A stretch of 64,000 nt of DNA. Origin: Fasciola hepatica. Lineage: Eukaryota > Platyhelminthes > Trematoda > Plagiorchiida > Fasciolidae. Under the pieces are notes generated by a model that saw nothing but the letters and a program-made list of their open reading frames with translations, did not search any database and was not told the origin of the DNA. Made by a program: the position numbers and the translations under genes. Below, piece by piece: positions 38,101-49,412 of the stretch. The stretch lies in contig CANUEZ040000028.1 in the NCBI GenBank assembly GCA_948099385.1, positions 4,875,501-4,939,500 of the forward strand, in the 5' to 3' direction. The stretch's first letter is position 1, and each line of letters starts with the position of its first letter.

Positions 38101-41100
38101 ATACGCTTACACATGTTCTTCGCGTTGCAGTTTGTTGCGGACAAAACTTTCCAGATGTTAGAAAACCTTGGCTAGCCACGGCAGTACTGATTTGGTTTTC
38201 AATCAGGTTTTGACAAGTGTTCCAAAAAACCGTTGTCCATACCATGGCAACCTTCGTACCTTACACCAGCAATGCTCAGTTTGCTCAAATTCATGAAAAA
38301 CAGCTTAATTCCCACAATAAACATGGTTTAGACTCTTGAAGCTGAACGTTAGAAATCATCACTTCATTAGTTAGAAGCGGGAGCACTTTAACCTTCACCC
38401 AAGCACTAAGAGGGATTCAACCCATTACATTACGAAAGTTATCTAGTCTTATTACTATTCAGCGGTTTGTGATACCTCGTTTTTGCAAATAGTTTAGTTT
38501 CGAGTAATGCTCATTATGGTGGAGAAAACATACCGAACAATAAGATGTTGAAATCTGCTAAGAGAATTCGCAGCTAACCCAAATCTTTACTTTCAAACAT
38601 AGTGTCACTTTGAACTATGTCATACACTTTCGCCCTGGAGATGCGTCATGCCACTGATCATCCCGGAAGGTTGCTCTCCAAAACGGACCCCGAATTTCTA
38701 TCACCCGCATGTAATGGTTGTAGTCTCCGGAGATTTACAATGACCCAGACAAACCACTTGATACCTCAGTGCTCCCACCTTAAAGAAATGTTAATAAAGA
38801 GGGCTTTACTTGTGACGGAAAAGCTAAACCTTTATATTTTCCCAAGCAGTTATAACCGCAAGACCTACGGCAAATTTTAGGATCCAGCCTCTGGTAACGT
38901 GCAAACACTGCTGAAAATAATAATAGAGCATACAGGATTTAGACAGATCAGTATTATCTCTGTACGGAGACTACTTTGACCCATGTAATGGGTGAATGTA
39001 CTTCTTTCTGGGTCAGTTGTTTCTGAGAACATAACAGGTTAGGACAAACAATCGGTAACTCAATTCAGTGAAATTCGTCTCTGGAGGAAAAAACTGAACC
39101 AAAACTGCTCTGATTCAAGACTGTTCTTTTTTCTAATTTAAGATCACCACTCAGGATCTAAATAATTAGTATTCAGCATAACTGCGTTTTCAAGGACATC
39201 TAAACAGCTGAACCCCAATTTCTTGAGCAGCAAGGCTGTGAGATCGCTTATGTCGTTTAAGTTTGCTTTTCATCTCCTTCCAACCAAGTAGAAAGAACAC
39301 CATTCAGTAATCAAGTGACAAAATTCACATGCCGCGGAGTTTAAATTTGACAGAATAAGTAGCCTTTGTAAACAACTGGAATTATCCATTAAGCGGAACT
39401 TATTTTTATTTATTTCACATGGGAATCAAAAATATTGCCAGAAGTCGACTATATTTTGGACCTTCCTCGTCCGTCAAATTTATCAAAGGATAAACTTGAA
39501 TGCTTGCATGATAAAATTCTTAATTTGCTCGCCACCATTTGTCTTAAAGCCCTCAATGAGAATAAATAAAAAGATAACGAAATTATGTTTTCAAAAACAC
39601 GCAGATGTCCAATGAAAGAGTTAAGGCACGTATATGTACCCTACGAACTCGTTTTTAAGTTCGTTCATCCGCATTTATTGGTTGCATGAAGCGAGATGTT
39701 TGTCCAGTAACCTGGTTCCATGCACAAACAGGGAGACAAAGCATAGAGCGTAAAATAAGGATGTGTGAATCTGAACCAGTTATTTGATGTTTGGATGCTA
39801 TCAGATATGGCATCAAAACCAAATCGGCTTAGCTAACTTCGCTTATATTACCATCTAGTAAGGTTACAAAATAAGCTACACCTTAAAGTGTTTCAGACCA
39901 GATCAGTCGGTCAGGCCCTAATACGGAGGAATCGGTCACTTCAGTGGTCACGGTTGCCCACTTGGTAGTGATAGTGTACCACGGAAAGACTACCCTACTG
40001 TTTTCGTTGTCTATAAATAGCACTTCCGAAGGGTAATCAGCCAGGCAAATAATTCACAGTCAGTTTGCGTATGTCAGCAAACGCCGAGGTGATCAATGTC
40101 AGTCTTTTAGGGCCGAATTTGTGCTCGTAAGGCGAACTTGTTCAAGCAATTCTGTCTTTATGGTCTAAGAATGATAATATGGCCGTGGAAAGCCGGTGAG
40201 ATGCCTACCAGTTATTGATTATGTAACTCGTGTAACTGCTTTTTGAACATCAATTACTCGATTCCGATCCAACCACTCGAATATTTCCTTTCTATCTCTA
40301 TTTCACTGATCGCGTATAGCACTAGGTAATTGCATAAAAACCTTACTTCCTGTAGTCAATAAACGTGACTGCACAGGTTTTGGAACGAATTCATGGGAAT
40401 TATGTTCGCCTAAGCCATTCGTTAAGATCCATGTATTGTACATTTTACAACCTCTGATTATTAAAGGAATACAGCGGGAAATAAAGTCCATCGTTCGGCA
40501 ACAGTGAGCTTGGCTCACCATCGAGAACCAGTAGATACATTCACGAAAATCGCTACTAAAACGAAGTGCACGTTGAATGTTTCTATACTAAGGGAGAAAA
40601 TATCTTAGCTGCAAAAACCATAGCCTAAAAGATACGGTCAGTTGAGATAAAAGCTATCCCGGAAAAATGTTTCAATGTACCCCTGATAGTACGGGAACAG
40701 AATAACATCAGTTTGACTTGGGTTTACATGATGCGCTGTCGTAGAAAGGTTTGAACATTAAAATTTAGTAATTGAGTCACTAATCGATAGCTCGATCGCC
40801 TATGCTGAGGATTATTTCATCTTTGACATGTACCAGAAAGAATATGGTTTCGAGAGTGTTACCATTCTTTCGACTTACACCAACGCAATTCGGTTCCTCG
40901 AGTTATTCAAAGGTTAAAAATAAAGCTAAAACTTATCCACTATTAGCCCTCAAGTTCGGAAAGATTCTACTCGTCAGAACCACTGATAATCTGCCCTTTC
41001 GCCCCGCTAGGCAACACATGTCCCATTGACTTGACTGCCCACCTGACTTAGTTGTGTTGCAATCATGGTAAGCTGTTGGTGTGTGACACCGTTCTCTATA

Positions 41101-44100
41101 TGATTCGGAATAGTTGGCTGATAGATCGGGGGTACAACTGTGACCGGATTGAAATAAGAGCCACAAATGTTGGCGGAGTTGGGGGTACGAACGTCCCAAT
41201 TCAAGCCGGGTACTTGACCCCATAGATTAATTTGCGTTCCAGAATGATTTGTTGCCGCAAAACCTTGATCCGCATTGCCTAAAGAACGAAAGAAAGAAAC
41301 AGACAATTAGTTAGAAGGACTCGCTCCGTTTCAGAAATTTCTGGCTTAAAAGTTTGATTCCGGAAGTGTATTGGATTGTTCGGTCTATTTATCTGAAATG
41401 ATGACCATGCGCTTTGAAAAAAATAGTCTCAATAAAATGGATATTTCATTGTTACTCCCTTGTTCATAATGAAACACCGTATAATGCTTTCTTTGTTTCA
41501 CTATTGCTTTCACAAGCAATAACCGTTCATTTTTTCTGAATAGAATATGGCTCATTAAGAACCCGTACAACCTTACATGATCTACTCGGTGCAAAGTTCC
41601 CCACATTCTCAGGTTTCTGAAGTGGAAGTCATCAGCTTAAGTTAAGCATAGTGGAACGTGTGCTGAATAAACAAAAGCGTGCATTCAATCAGTTACGAGT
41701 AGCACAGTGGAAAATCGATAGTAGAATGACGTGAAAAACTGTCATTATCGAACTACTAAGAACATCGATTTGCGGGTGTGCACAAAGCGATGCATATGAT
41801 AAGTGATCATTTCCGACATATTGTAGTCAACTATAGAGTTAGTCCGTGAAAACTAGATGTTTTAGGTCCTTAACGAATCATGTCACACGTGTTTCTAATC
41901 TGAGATAAAATACGAAGAAAAGATGTGAGACGGACATTCACGAAACGCTCATAAAGTTGACCAACGAACTAGGTTCTGATTCTGATCACCCATCCCATGT
42001 TTATTTTTGGTTTGGAAAATCATTTGGTAAGTCACATTTCGCGCCCCCAAACTTCTGTTCTCAAATGCTTGGTCAAAAAGCCGGCGCACTAAAACGAAAT
42101 TGATCATACATCCAACGAGGTAACAAAAGCTGTCTTTAAAACTATAAGAAAAGATCTTCACTTCATTTCAAGAACGGAAAGCTCGCAGTCAAATGTGTTT
42201 GTTGATGACTTTTGGTACTGTAGACAGGGCCATATAGGATCATAAAATAGGTACCGTAATTTTTTATTGAAGCATATTACTCATTTAATACAGACTTTCA
42301 CGAGTAATTTCATGGTAGCAAGTGTTGACCGCTGTTTGTATATTGTCTGTATACTCTTACAATCATTTGATGGATAAACAATATATCTTTTAGTATCGAC
42401 AAGAAAGACAACTTGGGACATACTCACTAGTAGAGTGACAAGGGATGTTATGCTTTCGACCTCAACAACCCAAAGATGTGGCACACAATGACAGTGTGAT
42501 TTATATACATGACCTATGCACCTCACTAAGAACGTTGGATCTAATATTTGGGCTGCTATCATATGAAAACGTGTCATTAAAATCAGAAAGCACCCGGGAT
42601 TTAGGAAACCTTATGGCGCATAAGTGAATGTTTACAACAAATAACTCTTCACAAAAAGCGTCAAGATGACAGCCGATGTTCTATGTTTCTGGAATAATAC
42701 TGATTTCTAACAAACATACGTTTTCTTTGGTCAGTCTTCTTCCTACGCTCACGGTTAGGAGATGGTTGATAGCCTGAGGAGTGGATATTGATTTTAGTGA
42801 CACTCTCAACTATCTTACTTCTCATATTTCATCAACCCGTTTTCCGTTCACGATTCCGGCTCGATGTGATTATAACCGCGTCAGATTATATACTCACAGA
42901 CCAATCGTACGCATTCGCACAGCCCTTTCTGAGATTAAACTGTGTTGTTCTGCTCAATCAATCTGACCATCACGCGCATGGGCACAATAATATTTTGAAT
43001 CCAGCGTTCTCACTAACATGCACCGGAGACTCTTGTCTGTTGCCTACCCCGAACAATATACGTCACGGACTGACACGACTTCCTGCGTTGCTTCTCAACC
43101 TAAATAATTGGGCACAAAAGGAATGAGAATACAGCTACAGAGTTGGAGTGGCCGGTTATAATTTTGTTTGCGTGTCACACCCACATTTTGATCGATAGTA
43201 CTAAAGGCAGTGACTCTACTGACTCCGATTCCATCACTGTTAAGCCGCCGGACTTTGCACCCGCAAACTATCGTGTTTGGTTTCGGTGGGTTTAGGCTGT
43301 GTTTGACATATGTCGAACCACCAGCGAAAGCATCCGTTCCTCGTACGTGGTTCAGTCACTCCGTCTCGAGGTATCCGTAAATGTTCCCGACCTCTTCGAT
43401 TCCACGCCTAGGAAAGATCCTTACGCTAAACTCAAAAATACCGTTACCCAACATACTGGTGAATCGTCTGTGGAACTTGGTGACCAAACACTTTCGCAAC
43501 TTATGTGACACATGCGGTCCATACTAGCATGTCGTCACTTGACTGATGCTATCTACCGTGAGATTTGAATAGACAAACTACCGCTACCAGTGCCACAGTA
43601 ACTCTTCGTGCTGGATTGTGCTACTCCTCTGGATAAATTATCCGAACAGGAAAACCAAACCGTGGAATGTAACCCCTCTATTTTCACATATTTCCATCTG
43701 CATTCACCCAGTATAGCCCCTCACACACCACCCGATCGTGTCTCTGTTTGCTCGACCCCACATTCAAGTCTACAGAAACGGCCGATGAACCCGTTTTTCT
43801 CCCATGTCTCCCATCGTCCTCTCAACTCCCCCTCTCTCTCTCTCGCTGCCCACCCACAGCGATTTAGGCACTCTTCTGGAAACTGTGCACATTTTGTGCA
43901 ATTATATGAACGTCAAAGGCTCCACAGTCACTCATTATACTGTGCTGTTCGGCTCAAGCAATCACATGCTCAGTCAGACTGACACGCATATGCCCACACA
44001 AAAATATTTTCAATGTAGCTTTCTCACTAACGCGTACCAGAGACTCTTGAACGCTGTCCAGCACAGCCAGTATACGTCACGGACTGACTCCGTGTCCAGT

Positions 44101-47100
44101 GTTGTTTCTCATCTTGAACGGTTGGGCACATAAGGAATAAGAATTCTGCTACAAACCTTTCAATCACGGATATGGAATCGTACTATCATAGCCCACTCTG
44201 GTGCCGGGACAAGTATCCACTTTTCTAGTGGAGAGAAGGTTTTTTACACCAATAACAATCAGAATTTTTTCCAGAATAAATGCACAAATAAACAACACAA
44301 ATTTCAACAATCCCCAGACAGAGGCAATCGTACCTACTACTGACTGCAAACCAAGCCGTATTGCCAAGTCTAGCTTTTCGACCACGAAATATCTACCACT
44401 TTTAACAATTTCCAGTCCGCAAACAAGCACACATGGTAATAAATTTCCTCATAACTACCACGTGCATCTCCTCACCGCGAACCTAATCCGTCCACATTCC
44501 TTTCTGAGCTAAATGTGAGGAGTAGTAGAATATCTGAAATGTGGAATAGGTCGGTATGTTCCCTTTTTTACTTTTGCCCTGAAGTTTTCCAAAAATCTGG
44601 TTTGAATCTGTGAGTTTGCCTTTACCTTAAGAAGTGTGAGTAGCGACGTTTTCATCGTGAGAAAAGAATTTGTCACTTACGACGAAGGAACTGATCCACT
44701 GATTCATCCATTAGCTGTGAATCGTGCTATAAAGTAATCGATTACTTGATGCATCCATGAGACTCATGGAAACTTACTTGTCGAATGATGGCTCTGCGTT
44801 GCATGTCATCCCGTTCATAATTAATTTCAGAATCTGTGGAGTCGCCGTCATACTTGAGTTCGTTGTCAGCATCCTCGTCGTGTAAATCTGAGACCATGAA
44901 CTGTTTAGTCACTATGTGACTTTCAACCTGCGTCACGCTATGCCCAGTGGATGGAATGCACTGTACTCACCTGTGAACAGCCATGGCTTTCACAATGCGC
45001 CTACCGGGTTGCAGTGCAAAGGGAGCTTTGTAGGTAAAAGTTTTCTCCCGTCCGTTAACTTTCTTCCTCCATGGATTAGGATTTGATCCGTCGGTTGTGA
45101 AGAAAATTTTGGCATTTGGCGTATCTGATTCGGAGTATAACATTGTAAATTTTAATGATGGTGTGAAGCTACTCATTAGTAGTGAACTGACGCATTTTAA
45201 CTAGCGCATAGATCCAATTTACTAGAAAAAGTGCCACTGACAGCACTGGCAGGTGCCATTGTTTCGTTTGTCACAGAATTTAGGAACACAACAAAAAATG
45301 TGAAACCAGTAGGCCGAATGTTCTCGTCTACCGTATCTGGTAGTTCGCCGTGTGGCTTCTGTACAACAAATTAATACGGCGTACGGTATCCACCGGTTAC
45401 GATTTGTTTCTGAGCTGATGGCAGCGCTGTTCTCATTCACGTTGTCATGACGACCACCCAGGTTTACTTATGGATACTACAACAGAAGCGTTGCCATGAC
45501 AACATCAATTACCACGTTTTCCTTTTGTATTAATTTAAACCTGAAGTGTATTGATTTGACGGATAAACGAATGAAATCACTGCATACGAATATCACTTTG
45601 GTTACCTCTATTACCTAGTAGTATATCTCGTCATAAAAACATCGTGTGAAAGAATTCTATCTCTTTCAACTTTTATTTTTTTATTTTTTTAATGCGTTAA
45701 ACTGCCAACAGATAATACTGAGTGATAAATAAACGAAATATGGTAATAGCCATCTGGGTTCTGGAAAGGCTAATAAGATCGTATGATTCACGATTTAGGT
45801 CATATTCATTATAAATGTTTATCACCAGCATAACATGCCACTCCACTTCTAGGCTTGTTCATCTATCGCCTCCTCAAGCCTCTTTTCAATGCTCACAAAT
45901 CTAACGATTTTACCTCCGTTGCATTCATAACCTTTTGTCTAGTTGCAAGAAAGCGGCCCTAAAGATCAACCGGATGAATACATCTTTAGTATTTTGCATC
46001 ATCTATGTAACAGCAAGGGAACATCACTGACCGTCCATTTTGAACCCATCCAATGAGTTTGAAAGCGAGTGACACCCAGCCTGGTTTCGGTCAAACATCC
46101 CTAACAAGTACGCATACACAAATATTCATGCAAGCATAGATACATACATAAATTACATACGAAACCGAATAAAGCAGTAGAGAGGAGTTCTCCCAAATGG
46201 CTCTTTTGAGCTTATTTGTTACGTTCTGGTAAATTGGAACCAAACTAATTGGGCTCAGCTGTGAACCTGTAGATCAAGTTTATTAGTATAAATTATTATT
46301 CATAGCCTCTTTATGATGTGGTCAGGCAGACGTGAAAGGCATATTTTGTGAAAGACCAGAAATAGTTGATACCGATAGATTTACCTGCCCCTATAACTAA
46401 CCAGCTTTAAAAATGTAGCCATCACTAGTACATGTAGCAGCCAAAGTTATTGCTTCCATTCAGCAATTGACCTCCATAAATATACAGGATAAACAGAGAC
46501 CATACATTACCCTTTCCAAATGGCACCAATTTAGTACGTATTGAATGGAGATGCCTTCGGCCATAAGAGGACTTCCGAGGTAGCCTATAAAAGTCATCTC
46601 CGTAGTGAATATGAACAGTTTTGGATTCAATGAAATACTCCTGATAACATCGTCCAAATCAGTGTTGTTCGCTAACACCAAGAGATTTCTCTGAAGATGG
46701 GAATGTGTTTGTAGGCCTTCAAAGTGTGGTTTCATAAAGCCACTTGTTCGTGTGACTCAGATCTTAGATTTCCTCAGCCTTTTTACTAGCAGGAAATTTA
46801 GATTGTTCATAAAGTAGTTTAACATGGACTGTCAACGCTCACCTTACAATTAAAAACCGTGAAGTTACTGAACTTTCGTCTTATTAGCTTTTTAGGAACC
46901 GCAAAGAGCGCACGCCCAGCTAGCCTCATTCGGACTCGAGCCCGGATCCTGAACTTTAGGCCTTGACGTCCAGGGTTCGATTCCCCTCACCGTCATTCAA
47001 TTCCCCACCCAGTATTTTTTTACTGGCCGCGATCCCCCTTCAGAAACGTTGCTCACTGTTGTGCAGTAAATCTGATAAAGTAAAATATTATTTCTTTAAC

Positions 47101-47456
47101 GGCTGTTCAAAGCTTCCATATCTCACAACACTCAGCTGAGTGAGCACATTGCATAATGGTGGGTTTCGGAAATATTCCACTGATGAATCAAAATCTCAGT
47201 GCGAGATCTCGCTGAACTATCCATCAAATTTCAAGAAGTTGAACTGAATCTGAGTTGCCGTTCACAACAGAAAACGTTATCCTTCCTCAACAACCGCTTT
47301 TGGTTTGCTCAAATCACCTGAGCGAATTCGGAAAAACGACTTACCAGATTTCAGCTCTATATAGGTTCCGGTATCAATGCTGGCTTTGGATAACCCGTCT
47401 TCGCATTGTTTTAGTGGTGTGATAACAGGCGCGGAAATCCCACCAGTCAGTGGCAT
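32080..47456 (-). CDS. DZANK1-like (double zinc ribbon and ankyrin repeat protein), gene span
   Basis: Seven minus-strand exons were recovered: 47456-47345, 45124-44971, 44937-44778, 41278-41043, 37790-37548, 32930-32691 and 32187-32080. The N-terminus has GGISAPVITPLKQ and joins across intron 1 to give YIELKSDTPNAKIFFTTDGS, matching the chitobiase-C-like start of vertebrate DZANK1. Further on, QLDHICKHLMEYARCDPQLS and NARMGK joined to VLSADFDEDD match the conserved central block. DZANK1 is tied to cilia and dynein-related transport in vertebrates. Exons 1-3 and 4-7 are each phase-consistent. Exon 3 ends in phase 0 while exon 4 needs phase 1, so at least one exon between 44778 and 41278, probably carrying the zinc ribbons, was not found. 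No ankyrin exon was seen: the gene may be shortened, or its 3' exons may have been missed. Confidence 0.82.
32691..32930 (-). CDS. DZANK1 exon 6
   Basis: The acceptor atttctttag opens VLSADFDEDDSSFLLTVQIE, continuing the RMGK of exon 5 as in the vertebrate protein. A basic, disordered segment with FRRHPKVQSAKTPSPKP and FKEQEQRQPVSRP follows, to a GTAAGA donor in phase 0 (80 codons). Confidence 0.75.
33395..33505 (-). repeat. tRNA-like SINE head
   Basis: On the minus strand, ATATCACTCAGTGGTTAAG resembles a Pol III A box and GATTGAGTTCCAATCGGGAC a B box, about 50 bp apart. This is the arrangement of tRNA-derived SINEs. No cloverleaf with paired acceptor stem was found, so it is not called a tRNA gene. 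It sits in DZANK1 intron 5. Confidence 0.4.
34117..34990 (+). pseudogene. decayed coding segment of unknown origin, split by a foldback
   Basis: A plus-strand frame (34117-34325) reads SNDRVSFRKRLGNLLGQSDN, LPVCKGKPSSDSSKSLS and YLHQGATGQGLQSS and is then interrupted by the hairpin repeat at 34326-34561. Beyond it, protein-like stretches continue with several stops (for example FHPLLSTKAHLPCSLAYSHS). This looks like a processed or transposon-derived pseudogene in DZANK1 intron 5. I do not recognise the protein, and the joining of the two sides is inference. Confidence 0.25.
34326..34561. repeat. 236-bp foldback (hairpin) repeat
   Basis: Two arms of about 115 bp, running TGGTAGAATTTTATTGTTAA to GGTTTTACAACC and back, are almost exact reverse complements around a tiny centre (GAAACTG-attc-CAGTTTC). 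Mismatches are few (for example GGTAGG against CCTCC). There is no coding capacity. The very high arm identity implies recent origin or conversion between arms. Confidence 0.85.
37548..37790 (-). CDS. DZANK1 exon 5 (conserved central block)
   Basis: The acceptor cgttctcag precedes CIDQTRHMTVAEVRELLKQM, then RPLLAISQGGGDLPGQLDHI and CKHLMEYARCDPQLSAVVSN, ending ARMGK|GTGAGT in phase 0. This is the block that best matches vertebrate DZANK1 (QLDHI..HL..YA....P and RMGK). Confidence 0.82.
41043..41278 (-). CDS. DZANK1 exon 4
   Basis: The strong acceptor ttctttcgttctttag leads into NADQGFAATNHSGTQ, INLWGQVPGLNWDV and QQLTMIATQLSQ, with a GTGGGC donor in phase 0. The phase joins exactly to exon 5. 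Identity comes mainly from that join. The sequence lies where vertebrate DZANK1 has the linker after its zinc ribbons. Confidence 0.7.
42880..43135 (+). repeat. diverged direct repeat, copy 1 (candidate 5' LTR remnant)
   Basis: It shares an ordered series of blocks with 43905-44150: CTGTG.TGTTC.GCTCAA.CAAT, TTCTCACTAAC, GAGACTCTTG, ATACGTCACGGACTGAC and TGGGCACA.AAGGAAT.AGAAT. A gag fragment lies between the two copies, so they are best read as LTR remnants. Confidence 0.45.
43235..43670 (+). pseudogene. Ty3/Gypsy gag (capsid) fragment
   Basis: Across stops, the plus strand reads KPPDFAPANYRVWFRWV, a stop, VFDICRTTSESIRSSYVVQS, NVPDLFDSTPRKDPYAKLKN, ELGDQTLSQLM, then HMRSI and LPLPVPQ, and ends at LDCATPLDKLSEQ. 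This is the capsid order of CsRn1-type Gypsy gag (P.F...P..WF..VEA.F, YVV..L, DPY..LK, GD..PSQLLRHMR, LP). At least three in-frame stops show it is dead. It lies in the DZANK1 intron between exons 3 and 4. Confidence 0.6.
43905..44150 (+). repeat. diverged direct repeat, copy 2 (candidate 3' LTR remnant)
   Basis: This is the second copy of the repeat at 42880-43135, ending in GTTGGGCACATAAGGAATAAGAA. The two copies bracket the gag fragment and leave less than 800 bp of interior, so most of pol has been deleted. Confidence 0.45.
44778..44937 (-). CDS. DZANK1 exon 3
   Basis: The acceptor gggcatag gives SVTQVESHIVTKQFMVSDLH, then an acidic run with DSTDSEINYERDDMQRRAI, ending at CGACAA|GTAAGT in phase 0. 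The phase fits exon 2. The alternative acceptor 8 bp downstream gives an immediate stop. Confidence 0.78.
44971..45124 (-). CDS. DZANK1 exon 2 (chitobiase-C-like domain)
   Basis: The acceptor cgaatcag completes Asp and reads DTPNAKIFFTTDGSNPNPW, then TYKAPFALQPGRRIVKAMAV, before a GTGAGT donor in phase 2. DTP...IFFTTDGS.P and KA.AV are the hallmark of the small beta-sandwich at the DZANK1 N-terminus. Confidence 0.85.
46920..47000 (+). repeat. possible tRNA-like SINE segment
   Basis: CCAGGGTTCGATTCCCCTC matches a Pol III B box. No convincing A box or terminal stem was found. It lies in DZANK1 intron 1. Confidence 0.25.
47345..47456 (-). CDS. DZANK1 exon 1 (start)
   Basis: The first ATG (47456) opens MPLTGGISAPVITPLKQ and runs to ELKS with a GTAAGT donor in phase 1. 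The residue pattern up to the donor aligns with the first exon of vertebrate DZANK1. Confidence 0.82.
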
Positions 47457-48890
47457 ATTCAAAGGTATTTTTTAGCCTTCTGAAGTCCCTGAGTCCAAAA
47501 CAGAAAAACGATTACTCTTGACGGTGAGTCATTTTTTGACCGCGTTTATTAAAAAAAGACAATACTGAAAAGTTTATGTCGAAAAGTTACGAGATGAGCA
47601 TGCAAGATATCATATGCGAACCCGTTTCGACCGCATCCACAATATGGCATTCTGTATTACTGGGGTACATTTTACATCAGTCAAGGAAGCCCGTATCACT
47701 TGGTTGACCAGGTGAATTATTTGGCTAGTATCTTCGAAAATGTTACTAATCCACTGATCAACGGGGGTCGATCCAGATACAAAGATATTACCAAGATTAT
47801 CTTTGTTGCCATATTTTTAATCCCCGAGTGATCAGAAAACTAAAACTAGAATGCGCCGAACTGGTGACGGTCCATATGTTACTTTTCTGTTAGACCCTAC
47901 TGTCCGGTTTCTATTTCATGGGGCTTTCACTCTGACTTGTTGAATCTTACTTCAAGACACACTAGTTATAGTGTGACCGGCCTCTACTAAAAACAAGTGC
48001 CAATTGGGAAGTGAACACTATTTATGAATATTATTTCGCCATGGAAGTCAACTGGAAAATAATTACCTTCTAGGTCAGAATTTATTTCATGAAGAAGTTT
48101 AAGCTTTTGCGATAGTAAAACCATAAGACAGCAAAGTAATTTTTATAGCTGCTTTTGTTTTTCCCCGTTGAAAGGTGGCTTTTTAGTATAATTTGTTTGA
48201 ACGAACATCGTCTATAGTGTATCCTAACAATATTGTTGACGCAAACAGATGAGTAATCCTAGAGGATTTTCACTTAGTTCTACAGGGAAAAGCCAAGAAG
48301 AAATAAAAACTGACTGGATGACTATAGTTACATTTCCAAACTTATTTGACAATACTGATTTCCAGCTTCGGAAAACCGGCCATATGTAGCGAAACGAGTC
48401 TACTGCAGTCCTTTTATCTGTTAAGGTTTTTGCATGCAATGGACTACAATTAAGTTAATTCAAATTCTGCCCGAATGAAATTGGCAAACATTGCATAAAA
48501 ATCAGCCATCGCATTCACAAACTCATATTCTCTCGTTTCTAATATGTTTTTCCGAAATTTATCCTCATTTTTCCATACTATTCTGACAGCTGGACTTGGA
48601 ATGATGTAATTCGGAGAAGTTTTCCTCTAATATAACAGCATCTACTCCCCGGAGTAGGATGAAACTTTCACGATCTAGGCGCGAAATTCCTCGATCATAA
48701 AACTATGAAAATTAAGATATGCATTTGATACGCGGTACGTCGCTTTTTTCATCGATGAAAAACAAATACAAATACATCCTTAGCTTCGTCTGGAAAGCTA
48801 ACTAACGTTGAACAAACACAGTCAAATAGAAAGAAATATTTTTGTTGGGATCAATTTACCGAAATACTACACTTTTAAACGTATTTTTAG

Positions 48891-49049
48891 GACGCAGAGA
48901 CAGAACAGGAAATATTTTTCTGGCCTAACTTGCTCCGTTCATTCACCTTAGAAGCACATTTGTCTCAATGGATCGTCTCTATTCGAAATACTGGGAAGTT
49001 AGGGCAATTAATTTACCGGCTGACGAATGTCAACGTTTATGAAAATGTG
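48891..49049 (+). CDS. orphan exon with strong splice sites, unidentified gene
   Basis: The acceptor acgtatttttag and the consensus donor GTAAGT bracket exactly 53 open codons in phase 0: DAETEQEIFFWPNLLRSFTL, then HLSQWIVSIRNTGK, then LGQLIYRLTNVNVYENV. The composition is clearly protein-like and both splice sites are near consensus. The exon lies on the opposite strand, about 1.4 kb upstream of the DZANK1 start, so it may belong to a divergently transcribed neighbour. No family is recognised and no partner exon was identified before the transposon cluster begins. Confidence 0.45.
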
Positions 49050-49372
49050 GTAAGTCCACCTAGTGATTATTGTTTTTACGCCTTCACCGTCTATGACTGT
49101 AATCCTGCAGCAAGTGTTTGGTTCTACGGTCGGTGAGTTTGCAAATGAAACTTTGCGGCTAATTTTTTCAACTGGAAACAAAGGACGTAGGAGAATTGCG
49201 CTCTTAAGAACACAAATGTTCCAGTAAAATTCGTTAGGTTATATTTGCGATAAGATAAGTTCAACTTATCGTTCTTCATCGTACCTAGACATTAGTGAAA
49301 GAAATCTGAAATGAATATGATTGCTCTGTTCTTCTCAGTCGTACGATAGCATCTTCCTCTAATAATTTGATC

Positions 49373-49375
<3 letters not shown>

Positions 49376-49408
<33 letters not shown>
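49376..49408. repeat. (TA)n microsatellite
   Basis: About 16 TA units lie just outside the left end of the decayed transposon that starts near 49655. Confidence 0.95.

Positions 49409-49412
<4 letters not shown>

Noticed and set aside
42281..42577. minus-strand frame with a CHC motif in the intron where zinc-ribbon exons are expected
   Set aside because: The cysteine spacing is not CxxC, and the frame has no matching splice phases.
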